Below are positions 55,561 through 64,000 of a stretch of DNA of 64,000 nucleotides, piece by piece (the stretch's first letter is position 1; the number at the start of each line of letters is the position of its first letter). Both the position numbers and the translations under genes were made by a program. The notes under the pieces are model-generated. The model was given only the letters and a program-made list of their open reading frames with translations, searched no databases and was not told the DNA's origin. This stretch comes from Burkholderia pyrrocinia (lineage in GTDB: Bacteria > Pseudomonadota > Gammaproteobacteria > Burkholderiales > Burkholderiaceae): positions 930,001 to 994,000 of the forward strand of contig NZ_CP094459.1 in NCBI RefSeq assembly GCF_022809715.1, in the 5' to 3' direction.

Positions 55561-56871
55561 TCAGACGAGCGACGCGTCGCGCGTTTCGCGCATCAGCAGC
55601 ACGCCGACCAGGCTGATCGCCGCCGCGACCGAGACGTAGCCGCCAACCCACGACAGCCCGCCGCGCGCAGCCAGCAGTTGCGCGATATACGGCGCGATCG
55701 ATGCGCCGAGAATCCCGCCGAGGTTGTACGCGACGCCCGCGCCCGTGTAGCGGACGTTGGTCGGGAACAGTTCCGGCAGCAACGCGCCCATCGGCGCGAA
55801 CGTCACGCCCATCAGGAACAGTTCGATCGTCAGGAACAGCGCGACGAGCGGCATCGAGCCGCTGCCGAGCAGCGGTTCCATTGCAAAACCCGACAGCAGC
55901 GCGGCGATTGCGCCGACCACGAGCACCGGCTTGCGGCCGAAACGGTCCGATGCCCACGCGGAAAGCGGCGTCGCGAGCCCCATGAACACGACCGCGAAAC
56001 ACAGCAGGCCGAGGAAGCTCTGGCGCGGAATATGCAGCGCCGACACGCCGTACGACAGCGAGAACACCGTCGAGATATAGAACAGCGTGTAGCAGACGAC
56101 CATCGCGAGCGCGCCGAGCAGCGTCGGCTGCCAGTGTTGCGTGACGAGCGTCGCGACCGGCACGCGCACGCGCTCGTTGCGGTCGAGCGCCGCCTGGAAC
56201 GCGGGCGTTTCGGTGATCTTGAGCCGCACGTACAGGCCGACCGCGACGAGCACTGCGCTGACCAGGAACGGGATGCGCCAGCCCCAGCTGCGGAACTGCT
56301 CGTCGGACAGCGATAGCGCGAGCGCGAAGAACAGCCCGTTCGACATCAGGAAGCCGACCGAGGGCCCGAGCTGCGGGAACATCCCGAACCAGCCGCGCTT
56401 GCCCTGCGGCGCGTGCTCGGTCGCGAGCAGCGCTGCGCCGCCCCATTCGCCGCCGAGGCCGATCCCCTGGCCGAAGCGCAGCACGCACAGCAGCACCGGC
56501 GCGAGCGTGCCGATCGCGTCGTAGCCGGGCACGAAGCCGATCGCGGTGGTGGACACGCCCATCACGAGCAGCGACGCGACGAGCGTCGATTTGCGGCCGA
56601 TGCGGTCGCCGAAATGCCCGAACAGGAACGAGCCGATCGGGCGCGCAATGAACGCGATGCCGAACGTGACGAATGCGGACAGCGCCTGCGCGGTCGCGGA
56701 GCCGTGCGGGAAGAAGACGGGGCCGATGACGAGCGCGGCGGCCGTCGCGTACACATAGAAATCGTAGAACTCGATCGCGGTGCCGATGAAGCTCGCGAAC
56801 ACGATGCGCCGGTGGCTGACGGCGCCGGCCGAGCCGGTTGCGTGTGCAACGGCCGGGGGAGATGCGGACAT
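55561..56871 (-). CDS. MFS metabolite:H+ symporter (MHS family)
   Basis: A 436-residue, twelve-helix carrier of the MHS group (ShiA/ProP/KgtP-like). The first helix is followed by GTAIEFYDFYVYATAAALV, then ARPIGSFLFGHFGDRIGRKS (motif A) and GQGIGLGGEWGGAALLATE. LLPELFPTNVRYTGAGVAYN is the late-loop mark, the same type as in the fragment at 2-388. The substrate, likely an organic acid or osmolyte, is unknown. Start ATG 56871 after GGAG. Confidence 0.88.
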   Translation of the reverse strand: MSASPPAVAHATGSAGAVSHRRIVFASFIGTAIEFYDFYVYATAAALVIGPVFFPHGSATAQALSAFVTFGIAFIARPIGSFLFGHFGDRIGRKSTLVASLLVMGVSTTAIGFVPGYDAIGTLAPVLLCVLRFGQGIGLGGEWGGAALLATEHAPQGKRGWFGMFPQLGPSVGFLMSNGLFFALALSLSDEQFRSWGWRIPFLVSAVLVAVGLYVRLKITETPAFQAALDRNERVRVPVATLVTQHWQPTLLGALAMVVCYTLFYISTVFSLSYGVSALHIPRQSFLGLLCFAVVFMGLATPLSAWASDRFGRKPVLVVGAIAALLSGFAMEPLLGSGSMPLVALFLTIELFLMGVTFAPMGALLPELFPTNVRYTGAGVAYNLGGILGASIAPYIAQLLAARGGLSWVGGYVSVAAAISLVGVLLMRETRDASLV

Positions 56872-57164
56872 GGATGTCTCCGTTTTGTCGTTGGGGCGGT
56901 CGGCTGTGCGTGCGCTCGGGCAGGCGGACGCCTGCCGGGGGCAGCCGAGCGGATGATGCGGTGGCGCCGTGGACGCGCGCCGTGGCGCGAACGTCACCCG
57001 CCGGTCGACGATGGAGACGGGTACGTCGCCGCCGCCCGGTGCCGGCGTGGTCGGCTCGCATGCCGGATGGGGCGCGCGAACGCGCGCGCGGCGTGATGGC
57101 CGCGCGATTGCGGAAAATTATAGCCAGCGCCGCCGCACACCGGCAATCGCGGCGCGGCGGGCGG

Positions 57165-57656
57165 TCAGTCGAGCGATTGCGCCTGCGCGGACGCAGTGCT
57201 TTGCAACTGGAAGTGACCGTCGTCGTTGAAGAGCCAGCCTTCCATCATTTCGATCTGACCGTTGCCGTCGAGCAGTCGCGACGGCGGCGCCGGCAGCGGC
57301 GCCGAGCGGCGCAGCGACGCGAGCGCGAGCGCTTCCGCTTCGCTGTCGCCGTTGCTGCGATAGACGGAGGCGTTGACGAGGCGGCCGTTGCGATCGACGG
57401 TGAATGCGACGACGACGAGCGAGCGGAGCATCGCCTGCGGTGTGCCGTGCAGTACGCCGGACGGATTGCGTTCGGCAACGCGTTGCGCGATCTCGACGCG
57501 ATACTGGGCGCGGCTCGCGCTGCGCGTGATCGACGGAATCGTCAGGACCGGGTGCAGCGACGGCGGCGGCGTGATCGTGCATGCGGCAAGCATGGTGGCG
57601 ACGGCCAGCGCAGCAACACGCAGCCGGTCGACGCGCGGATGGAGAACGGGGCGCAT
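57165..57656 (-). CDS. TonB-C-terminal-like lipoprotein
   Basis: A 163-residue protein with a lipoprotein signal ending in MLAAC (Cys26). The body has a TonB C-terminal-like pattern: VAFTVDRNGRLVNASVYRSNGD and EALALASLRRSAPLPAPPSRL. Such domains contact outer-membrane receptors or act as envelope scaffolds; a lipid-anchored, stand-alone version is unusual. No clear ribosome site precedes ATG 57656; a -10-like TATAGT on the minus strand (57680-57675) suggests a very short leader. Confidence 0.72.
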   Translation of the reverse strand: MRPVLHPRVDRLRVAALAVATMLAACTITPPPSLHPVLTIPSITRSASRAQYRVEIAQRVAERNPSGVLHGTPQAMLRSLVVVAFTVDRNGRLVNASVYRSNGDSEAEALALASLRRSAPLPAPPSRLLDGNGQIEMMEGWLFNDDGHFQLQSTASAQAQSLD

Positions 57657-58006
57657 GGGAGATAGCCAGAAGTGACTATAAAAAAATGATAGGCGTGCGC
57701 ACGCAAGCCGATATCGGGAGAAACGCATAACGCGCGATGCGAGACGTTGCGATCGCTGATGATGACGGTCGGGCGCCGCATCGCACGTCGCGATGTGACG
57801 TGACATGTGACAGCGCGCTCGACTCGCTCGCGTTACGGCAGCGCACGCGCATGCCGGCGCGCCATGTTGCAAGTTTGAAAGCTTGAATGGCGCGGCGCGC
57901 GAGTCTCGCGCAGGCTCGCGTCGATCGTCCGGCTGCGCGTAGCGGTCGCCGAATGCGGCACTGCGACCGACGTCCGCACAATCACATGCGATGTCCTTCG
58001 TCCGGT
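57657..58006. other. Intergenic region, 350 bp
   Basis: Between two minus-strand genes. It contains three clustered GTGAC words (about 57795-57811) and an AT-rich -10-like site next to the TonB-like gene. No gene is seen. Confidence 0.4.
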
Positions 58007-58300
58007 TCAGAAGCCGTGCGTGACGAGCGACAGCACCGACAGGTCCGGATGCGTGCCGTCGATGATGCTCTTGCCGATGTGCACGGCTTCGTGGACTGCT
58101 TCATCGATGCTCGCGAAGCTTTCCTCGCCGTCCGCGTGGAACGGCACTGCGTGGCCGGGCAGTGCGGGATTCGCGCCCGGATGGCACACGTAGCCGGTGT
58201 ACGTGTAGCGCGTGTCGCTGCCGGGCGCGGTGGCCGGCACGACATGGATCTCGAAGCCTTCGTAATCGACGTGATCCGTCGGTGTCGACAGTTCGGTCAT
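58007..58300 (-). CDS. Hypothetical 97-residue protein
   Basis: A small soluble protein starting MTELSTPTDHVDYEGFEIHV, with a strand-rich first half (TRYTYTGYVCHPGAN) and a helix with EAVHEAVHIGKSIIDG. There is one Cys and several His, but no motif I recognise. GGAG precedes ATG 58300. It stands alone. Confidence 0.68.
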   Translation of the reverse strand: MTELSTPTDHVDYEGFEIHVVPATAPGSDTRYTYTGYVCHPGANPALPGHAVPFHADGEESFASIDEAVHEAVHIGKSIIDGTHPDLSVLSLVTHGF

Positions 58301-58512
58301 GGCGATCTCCGTGTGCCGCGCGCAGGGGTGGCGTGTGCGGCATCGAGTACGCGGCGGCGGTCGTGTCGCCGTGTTGAACGAATTCTAGGTGATCGCGGGG
58401 CGGGCCGGGAGGCTTCCGGCGGGGCGCGACAGCGGCCGTTGCGCGGATTCGGTTGTGCGCTGCCGCGAGCGCGAGTTCCGCCTCGACGGACGCGCTCGCG
58501 CGCATGGCTGCG

Positions 58513-58908
58513 TCACTGTTTGCAGCGCGCGTCCTTTCGCTGCACGACCACGATCACCGGGTACTTCTGGCCGTGGTCGAGCTCCACGCGCGCCACGACG
58601 GTCAGCGTTGCCGGATCGGAATCGTCGTATACGCTGACCTGTTCGTTCCGGAGGTAGGTCACGCCGGTGCAGTTCGACGTGCGCCCGTCGTCCGACACCT
58701 TGCACTGGAGATCGTTGTCCTTCAGGTAGTTGTAGGGCGACGGGCTCGCGAGGTATTCGCTCAGGCCGCGCGGCGAGCCGCCGACGCCGGTCACGTAAGC
58801 GATCGCGCACGACGCCTGCGCGCCGCTGCCGGAGGCGGTGTCGGCCGCCGCGTGCGTGCTGACGGCAGCCAGCATGGCGACGAGCGACGAGACGATGAAG
58901 GGTTTCAT
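58513..58908 (-). CDS. Hypothetical periplasmic protein, 131 residues
   Basis: A signal peptide (MKPFIVSSLVAMLAAVSTHA, then AAD) and a mature part with four cysteines (SCAIAYV, LQCKV, SNCTG, ARCKQ), probably two disulfides. It ends with a strand-rich part (VVARVELDHGQKYPVIVVVQ). Family not recognised. It lies between two unrelated genes and is followed by a gap before the unknown 97-residue gene. Confidence 0.7.
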   Translation of the reverse strand: MKPFIVSSLVAMLAAVSTHAAADTASGSGAQASCAIAYVTGVGGSPRGLSEYLASPSPYNYLKDNDLQCKVSDDGRTSNCTGVTYLRNEQVSVYDDSDPATLTVVARVELDHGQKYPVIVVVQRKDARCKQ

Positions 58909-59002
58909 GACGTGGGTTTCCCGTTTTCGCGAATCGGAGCGCGGGATTGTAACGGCAACCGGTGCGATGCGTCGGAACGTTGGGGCAGGGGCGTGCGGAC
59001 AA

Positions 59003-59040
59003 ACAAAAACCCCGTCATTCAGCGAATGGACGGGGTTTGG
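59003..59040 (-). terminator. Rho-independent terminator after tRNA-Ser(TGA)
   Basis: Read leftward, AAACCCCGTC pairs with GACGGGGTTT (59038-59029 and 59017-59008 region) around an inner ATTC/GAAT stem, followed by TTTTTGTTT. Confidence 0.88.
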
Positions 59041-59049
59041 CGAATTTCC

Positions 59050-59137
59050 TGGCGGAAGCGGTGAGATTCGAACTCACGGACAGTTTCCCGTCGCTGGTTT
59101 TCAAGACCAGTGCCTTAAACCGCTCGGCCACGCTTCC
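59050..59137 (-). tRNA. tRNA-Ser (anticodon TGA)
   Basis: A complete class II tRNA on the minus strand: acceptor GGAAGCG (59137-59131) with CGCTTCC (59060-59054), anticodon TGA at 59103-59101 reading UCA, long variable arm, T-loop GTTCGAATC, encoded CCA (59052-59050). Confidence 0.97.
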
Positions 59138-59194
59138 ACGCGAGGCGGCATTGTAACCGAAATGCCGCCGCTGTCGACCGGAGTCGGCATCGCT

Positions 59195-60409
59195 TCAATC
59201 GTCGCGCAGGAACAATTCCTGCAGGTCGTTGAGGAAACGCTGGCCGAGCGGCGTCGGCGCGATCTGCGTGAAATCGCGCGTGATCAGCCCGCGCCGTTCC
59301 GCTTCCTTCAGCGCCGGCTCGATCGTGCTCATCGGCAGGCCCGTGCGTTCGGCGAAGCTGTGCACGGGGAAGCCCTCGACGAGCCGCAGCGTGTTCAGCA
59401 TGAACTCGAACGGCAGGTCGCGCGCGCCGACTTCACGCTCTTCCTGCACGGCCGCGCCGGCCATCGCCTGCTCGATGAAGGTCGCCGGATGCTTGTAGCG
59501 TGCCTGCCGCAGGATCCGGTTCGGGAACGACAGCTTCGTGTGCGCGCCCGCGCCGATCCCGAGATAGTCGCCGAAGCGCCAGTAGTTCAGGTTGTGCTTG
59601 CACTGATGATTCGGCTTCGCGTAAGCGGAAACTTCGTAGCGCCCGTAGCCGGCCTCGGCCGTGCGCGCGTGGATCCATTCCTGCATGTCGGCCGACGCGT
59701 CGTCGTCGGGGACGACCGGCGGGAACTTCGCGAACAGCGTATTCGGCTCGAGCGTCAGGTGATACAGCGACAGATGCGGCGGCGCGAACGACAGCGCGGT
59801 CTCGATGTCCGTGCGGCATTCGTCGAGCGTCTGGTTCGGCAGCGCGAACATCAGGTCGAGGTTGAAGTTGTCGAAGTTCTTCGCGGCGATCTCGACGGCC
59901 GCGCGCGCCTGCGCGGTGTCGTGAATCCGGCCGAGCGCCTTCAGGTGCGCCTCGTTGAAGCTCTGGATGCCGACCGACAGCCGGTTCACGCCGCTTGCGC
60001 GGAACTGCGCGAACTTCGCGGCCTCGAACGTGCCCGGATTCGCCTCGAGCGTGATCTCGGCATCGGCGTCGAGCGGCAGCAGCGCGCGCACGTCGGACAG
60101 CATCCGGTCGAGACCGGCCGCCGACAGCAGGCTCGGCGTGCCGCCGCCGATGAACACGGTATGCACCTGCCGTCCCCACACGAGCGGCAGCGCCTGTTCG
60201 AGATCGGCGCGCAGCGCGTCGAGATACTCGGTTTCAGGGAATCGTTCGCCTTTCCACTCGTGCGAGTTGAAATCGCAGTACGGGCACTTGCGCACGCACC
60301 ACGGAAAATGCACGTACAGCGCGAGCGGCGGCAGCGACGTGAGCCGCACCTGTCCGGGCGACGTGAACGTCGCCACGACGCGCGCGCCGGTTTCCGCAGC
60401 CTGGCTCAT
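59195..60409 (-). CDS. hemW: Radical-SAM haem chaperone HemW
   Basis: A 404-residue radical-SAM protein formerly called coproporphyrinogen dehydrogenase-like. The cluster motif is HFPWCVRKCPYCDFNSH (Cx3Cx2C), followed by VFIGGGTPSLL and SVGIQSFNEAHLKALGR. The extra Cys of true HemN is absent and a C-terminal HemW domain is present. It inserts haem into respiratory enzymes. It lies 34 bp after rdgB; start ATG 60409. Confidence 0.92.
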   Translation of the reverse strand: MSQAAETGARVVATFTSPGQVRLTSLPPLALYVHFPWCVRKCPYCDFNSHEWKGERFPETEYLDALRADLEQALPLVWGRQVHTVFIGGGTPSLLSAAGLDRMLSDVRALLPLDADAEITLEANPGTFEAAKFAQFRASGVNRLSVGIQSFNEAHLKALGRIHDTAQARAAVEIAAKNFDNFNLDLMFALPNQTLDECRTDIETALSFAPPHLSLYHLTLEPNTLFAKFPPVVPDDDASADMQEWIHARTAEAGYGRYEVSAYAKPNHQCKHNLNYWRFGDYLGIGAGAHTKLSFPNRILRQARYKHPATFIEQAMAGAAVQEEREVGARDLPFEFMLNTLRLVEGFPVHSFAERTGLPMSTIEPALKEAERRGLITRDFTQIAPTPLGQRFLNDLQELFLRDD

Positions 60410-60443
60410 GCGACCTCCCGCAGCGGATAGGTATCGGGCACGG

Positions 60444-61062
60444 TCATGCTTCCTCCGCGAGCCGCGCAAGCAGCGCCTTCAGCGCAAGCGCGCGATGGCT
60501 GTGCGTGTTCTTCACGGCCGGCTCGAGTTCGGCTGCCGTCGCGCCGAGCGACGGCAGGTAGAAATACGGGTCGTAGCCGAATCCGTGCTCGCCGCGCGGC
60601 GCGTCGACGATCTCGCCGGCCCAGCGCCCTTCGGCGAACAGCGGCTCTGGATCGTCCGCATGGCGCACGAGCGCGAGCACGCAGCAATAGTATGCGCGCC
60701 GGTCGTCGACGCCGCGCAACTGCTCGACGAGATACGCGTTGTTCGCCGCGTCGCCGTTGTCGCGGCCCGCGCGCTGCGCGTAGCGCGCCGAATAGACGCC
60801 CGGCGCGCCGCGCAGCACGCGCACGCACAGGCCCGAATCGTCAGCGATCGCCGGCAGCCCGGTGAGCCGCGACGCGTGCCGCGCCTTCGTCAGCGCGTTC
60901 TCGATGAACGTGCCGAAAGGTTCGTCCGCCTCGGGCACCGCAAGGTCGCCCTGCGGGACGATCTCGATGCCGACCGTCGAGAACAGCGCGGTGAATTCGC
61001 GCAGCTTGCCGGGGTTGTTCGACGCGAGAACGATGCGCGACAGCGGCGCGATGGTGCGATCG

Positions 61063-61070
<8 letters not shown>
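60444..61070 (-). CDS. rdgB: RdgB/HAM1 non-canonical purine NTP pyrophosphatase
   Basis: A 208-residue enzyme hydrolysing dITP, XTP and dUTP-like nucleotides, keeping inosine out of DNA. The motifs are [54 protein letters not shown] and [10 protein letters not shown]. Its start lies inside the end of rph (8-bp overlap, 61063-61070). Confidence 0.95.
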
Positions 61071-61803
<733 letters not shown>

Positions 61804-61977
61804 GTGGGAATCGCGGAAGGAGAGGAAACCCCGATTTTAGCGCCGAACGGCGGGCTTGCCCGGCGGGGTGGTCCGCAAAAATGGGATAATGCGCGCTTCC
61901 CGCCCCGCGCTGGTCCGATGCGCCGGGCGCCTCGACATATCCCCGCCCGCGAGGGCAACCAGACGGCGAGACGAACC

Positions 61978-62901
61978 ATGATCTACAGCATGACGGGCTA
62001 CGCGAGCGCGACGCGCGAACTCGCAACGGCCACCGGCAACGGCGGCACCAGCGTGTCGGTCGAACTGCGCACCGTGAACTCGCGCTTCCTCGACCTGAAT
62101 TTCCGGATGCCGGACGACGTGCGCGCGTGCGAACCCGCGCTGCGCGAAATGCTGATGAACAAGCTGTCGCGCGGCAAGGTCGACGTGCGCATCAACCTGC
62201 AGCGCGGCGAACAGAGCATCGGCGCGGGCGCGCTGAACCAGTCGGCGCTCGGCCAGCTTGCCGATCTCGAGCGCGCGGTGCTCGACTCGTTCCCGGGCGT
62301 CGGCCGCCTGCGCGCGGGCGAGATCCTGCGCTGGCCCGGCGTGATCGCCGAAAGCGGCGTGTCGGCCGACGCGATCCGCGACGCGGTGCTCGCATGCGGC
62401 AAGGAAGCGATCGGCGAACTCGTCGTCGTGCGTTCGCGCGAAGGCGCGCAACTGGCGACGATGCTGCTGTCGAACGTCGCCGAGATGGAAGCGATCGTCG
62501 CGCGCATCACGCCGCTCGTGCCGGAGCTGATCGCGAAGCATCAGCAGAAGATCGTCGAGCGGCTGCAGGAAGCGCTCGGCATCGCGGCGCCCGAAGGCAG
62601 CGCGCCGATCGTGACGCGCGAGGAAGCCGCGGAACGCATTCGTCAGGAAGTGACGATGTACGGGATCCGGATCGACATCGCGGAAGAGCTGTCGCGGCTC
62701 ACCGCGCACCTGAACGAAACGCGTCATGTGATCGAGAAGGGCGGCCGCGTCGGCAAGCGTCTCGACTTCATGATGCAGGAGCTGAATCGCGAAGCGAACA
62801 CGCTCGGCTCGAAGGCGGCGGCGAAGGAACTGGCCGACGCGTCGATGGCGCTCAAGCTGTTGATCGAGCAGATGCGCGAGCAAGTGCAAAACCTGGAGTA
62901 A
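61978..62901 (+). CDS. YicC family endoribonuclease
   Basis: A 307-residue protein with the YicC N-terminal domain (MIYSMTGYASATREL, then VELRTVNSRFLDLNFRMPDD) and DUF1732 C-terminus (VGKRLDFMMQELNREANTLGSKA). YicC proteins are RNases implicated in small-RNA turnover. Start ATG 61978. It lies immediately before gmk (6 bp), the usual yicC-gmk-rpoZ order. Confidence 0.92.
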   Translation: MIYSMTGYASATRELATATGNGGTSVSVELRTVNSRFLDLNFRMPDDVRACEPALREMLMNKLSRGKVDVRINLQRGEQSIGAGALNQSALGQLADLERAVLDSFPGVGRLRAGEILRWPGVIAESGVSADAIRDAVLACGKEAIGELVVVRSREGAQLATMLLSNVAEMEAIVARITPLVPELIAKHQQKIVERLQEALGIAAPEGSAPIVTREEAAERIRQEVTMYGIRIDIAEELSRLTAHLNETRHVIEKGGRVGKRLDFMMQELNREANTLGSKAAAKELADASMALKLLIEQMREQVQNLE

Positions 62902-63591
<690 letters not shown>

Positions 63592-63649
63592 CGCGGGGCA
63601 CGAGGGACATAAGGTAGAATAAGCACTATATTCAGAAGGAATTACCAAC

Positions 63650-63853
63650 ATGGCTCGCATTACCGTCGAAGACTGCCTGAAGCAAATCCCGAATCGCTTC
63701 GAACTGGCGCTCGCCGCCACCTATCGCGCGCGGCAGCTCGCGCAAGGCCATACGCCGAAGATCGAAAGCCGCGACAAGCCGACCGTCGTCGCGCTGCGCG
63801 AGATCGCCGCCGGCCAGGTCGGTGTCGAGATGCTGAAGAAGGTGCCGGTGTAA
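63650..63853 (+). CDS. rpoZ: RNA polymerase omega subunit
   Basis: A 67-residue protein ([20 protein letters not shown], then [18 protein letters not shown]). It helps fold beta-prime and forms part of a ppGpp site. An AAGGAA ribosome site precedes ATG 63650, and a TAGAAT at 63615-63620 may be its own -10. Confidence 0.96.
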
Positions 63854-63916
63854 CGCGCATCCGGCCCGTTCCAGCCATGTAGTCCACGCGCGCAACGACT
63901 CGACCTGGAGGCGAAT

Positions 63917-64000
63917 ATGAGCACCACCCCATCGTCCGCCTCCGCGGATTCGACCACCGAAGCCACGGCCCAGTCGCCTGCGCGCCAGTACATCGACGCG
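63917..64000 (+). CDS. spoT: RelA/SpoT family (p)ppGpp synthetase/hydrolase, N-terminus only
   Basis: Only the first 28 codons are in the window (MSTTPSSASADSTTEATAQS, ending QYID). They form a low-complexity Ser/Thr/Ala lead; the catalytic domains are outside. The call rests on position: directly after gmk and rpoZ, where spoT is in nearly all beta-proteobacteria, and on a GGAGG site before ATG 63917. Confidence 0.75.
   Translation, partial: MSTTPSSASADSTTEATAQSPARQYIDA

Noticed and set aside
60406..60448. Short peptide frame between rdgB and hemW ([13 protein letters not shown])
   Set aside because: Only 13 codons, and it ends at the hemW start; it may be coupling sequence, but nothing supports a separate product.

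Overview
The window is GC-rich, densely coded chromosomal DNA from a beta-proteobacterium, almost certainly Burkholderia (Burkholderia cepacia complex type). This rests on gene content: a fused glucokinase-HexR regulator, split chromate transporter genes, a RibB with a decayed GTP-cyclohydrolase-II half, the rpoZ-spoT and minCDE blocks, and the codon and GC style. No species call is attempted.

Layout. 1-2.5 kb: end of an MFS carrier, then a two-gene CoA-transferase / methylmalonyl-CoA-decarboxylase-like operon. 2.5-6.7 kb: split chromate transporter, a DeoR regulator divergent from a NudK-type Nudix hydrolase and a deoxyribosyltransferase-like protein, then a sirtuin preceded by a 7-bp tandem repeat. 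6.8-13 kb: a secreted sedolisin protease, fluoride channel CrcB with DUF190, YggT, a DUF2520 dehydrogenase, a Pro/Tyr-rich secreted protein, LysE exporter and UbiD. 14-15.7 kb: a promoter, folded RNA and terminator unit ahead of a membrane-anchored lytic transglycosylase. 15.8-24 kb (minus strand): aminotransferase, nusB, ribH, ribB, DUF1993, ribE, ribD, hemL and an EVE-like protein. 24-26.5 kb: Bcr/CflA transporter and an orphan, relatively AT-rich type VI effector/immunity pair (tae4/tai4).

26.8-35.8 kb is a glucose block. zwf-pgl-glk/hexR runs leftward and a glucose ABC transporter (gtsABCD) runs rightward. Between them lies one near-perfect HexR-type palindrome that covers the -10 elements of two opposed promoters. 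Import, phosphorylation and the first Entner-Doudoroff steps would therefore share one switch.

35.9-45.4 kb: TRIC-family protein, Smr protein, trxB, ftsK-lolA-rarA, DUF2164, serS and tRNA-Ser(CGA). 45.8-54.1 kb: chemoreceptor, AlkB monooxygenase, GNAT, minCDE, a YXWGXW-repeat protein, a 36-residue lipoprotein and a ClC channel. 54.3-59.1 kb: heptosyltransferase waaC, small membrane protein, MFS symporter, three small or secreted unknowns and tRNA-Ser(TGA). 59.2-64 kb: hemW-rdgB-rph facing yicC-gmk-rpoZ-spoT (spoT cut by the window end).

Most of the window is core housekeeping DNA. The accessory or unusual parts are the tae4/tai4 pair, the structured RNA at 14.2 kb, the HexR double operator, the phased DeoR half-sites, the prodomain-less sedolisin and the VNTR before the sirtuin.
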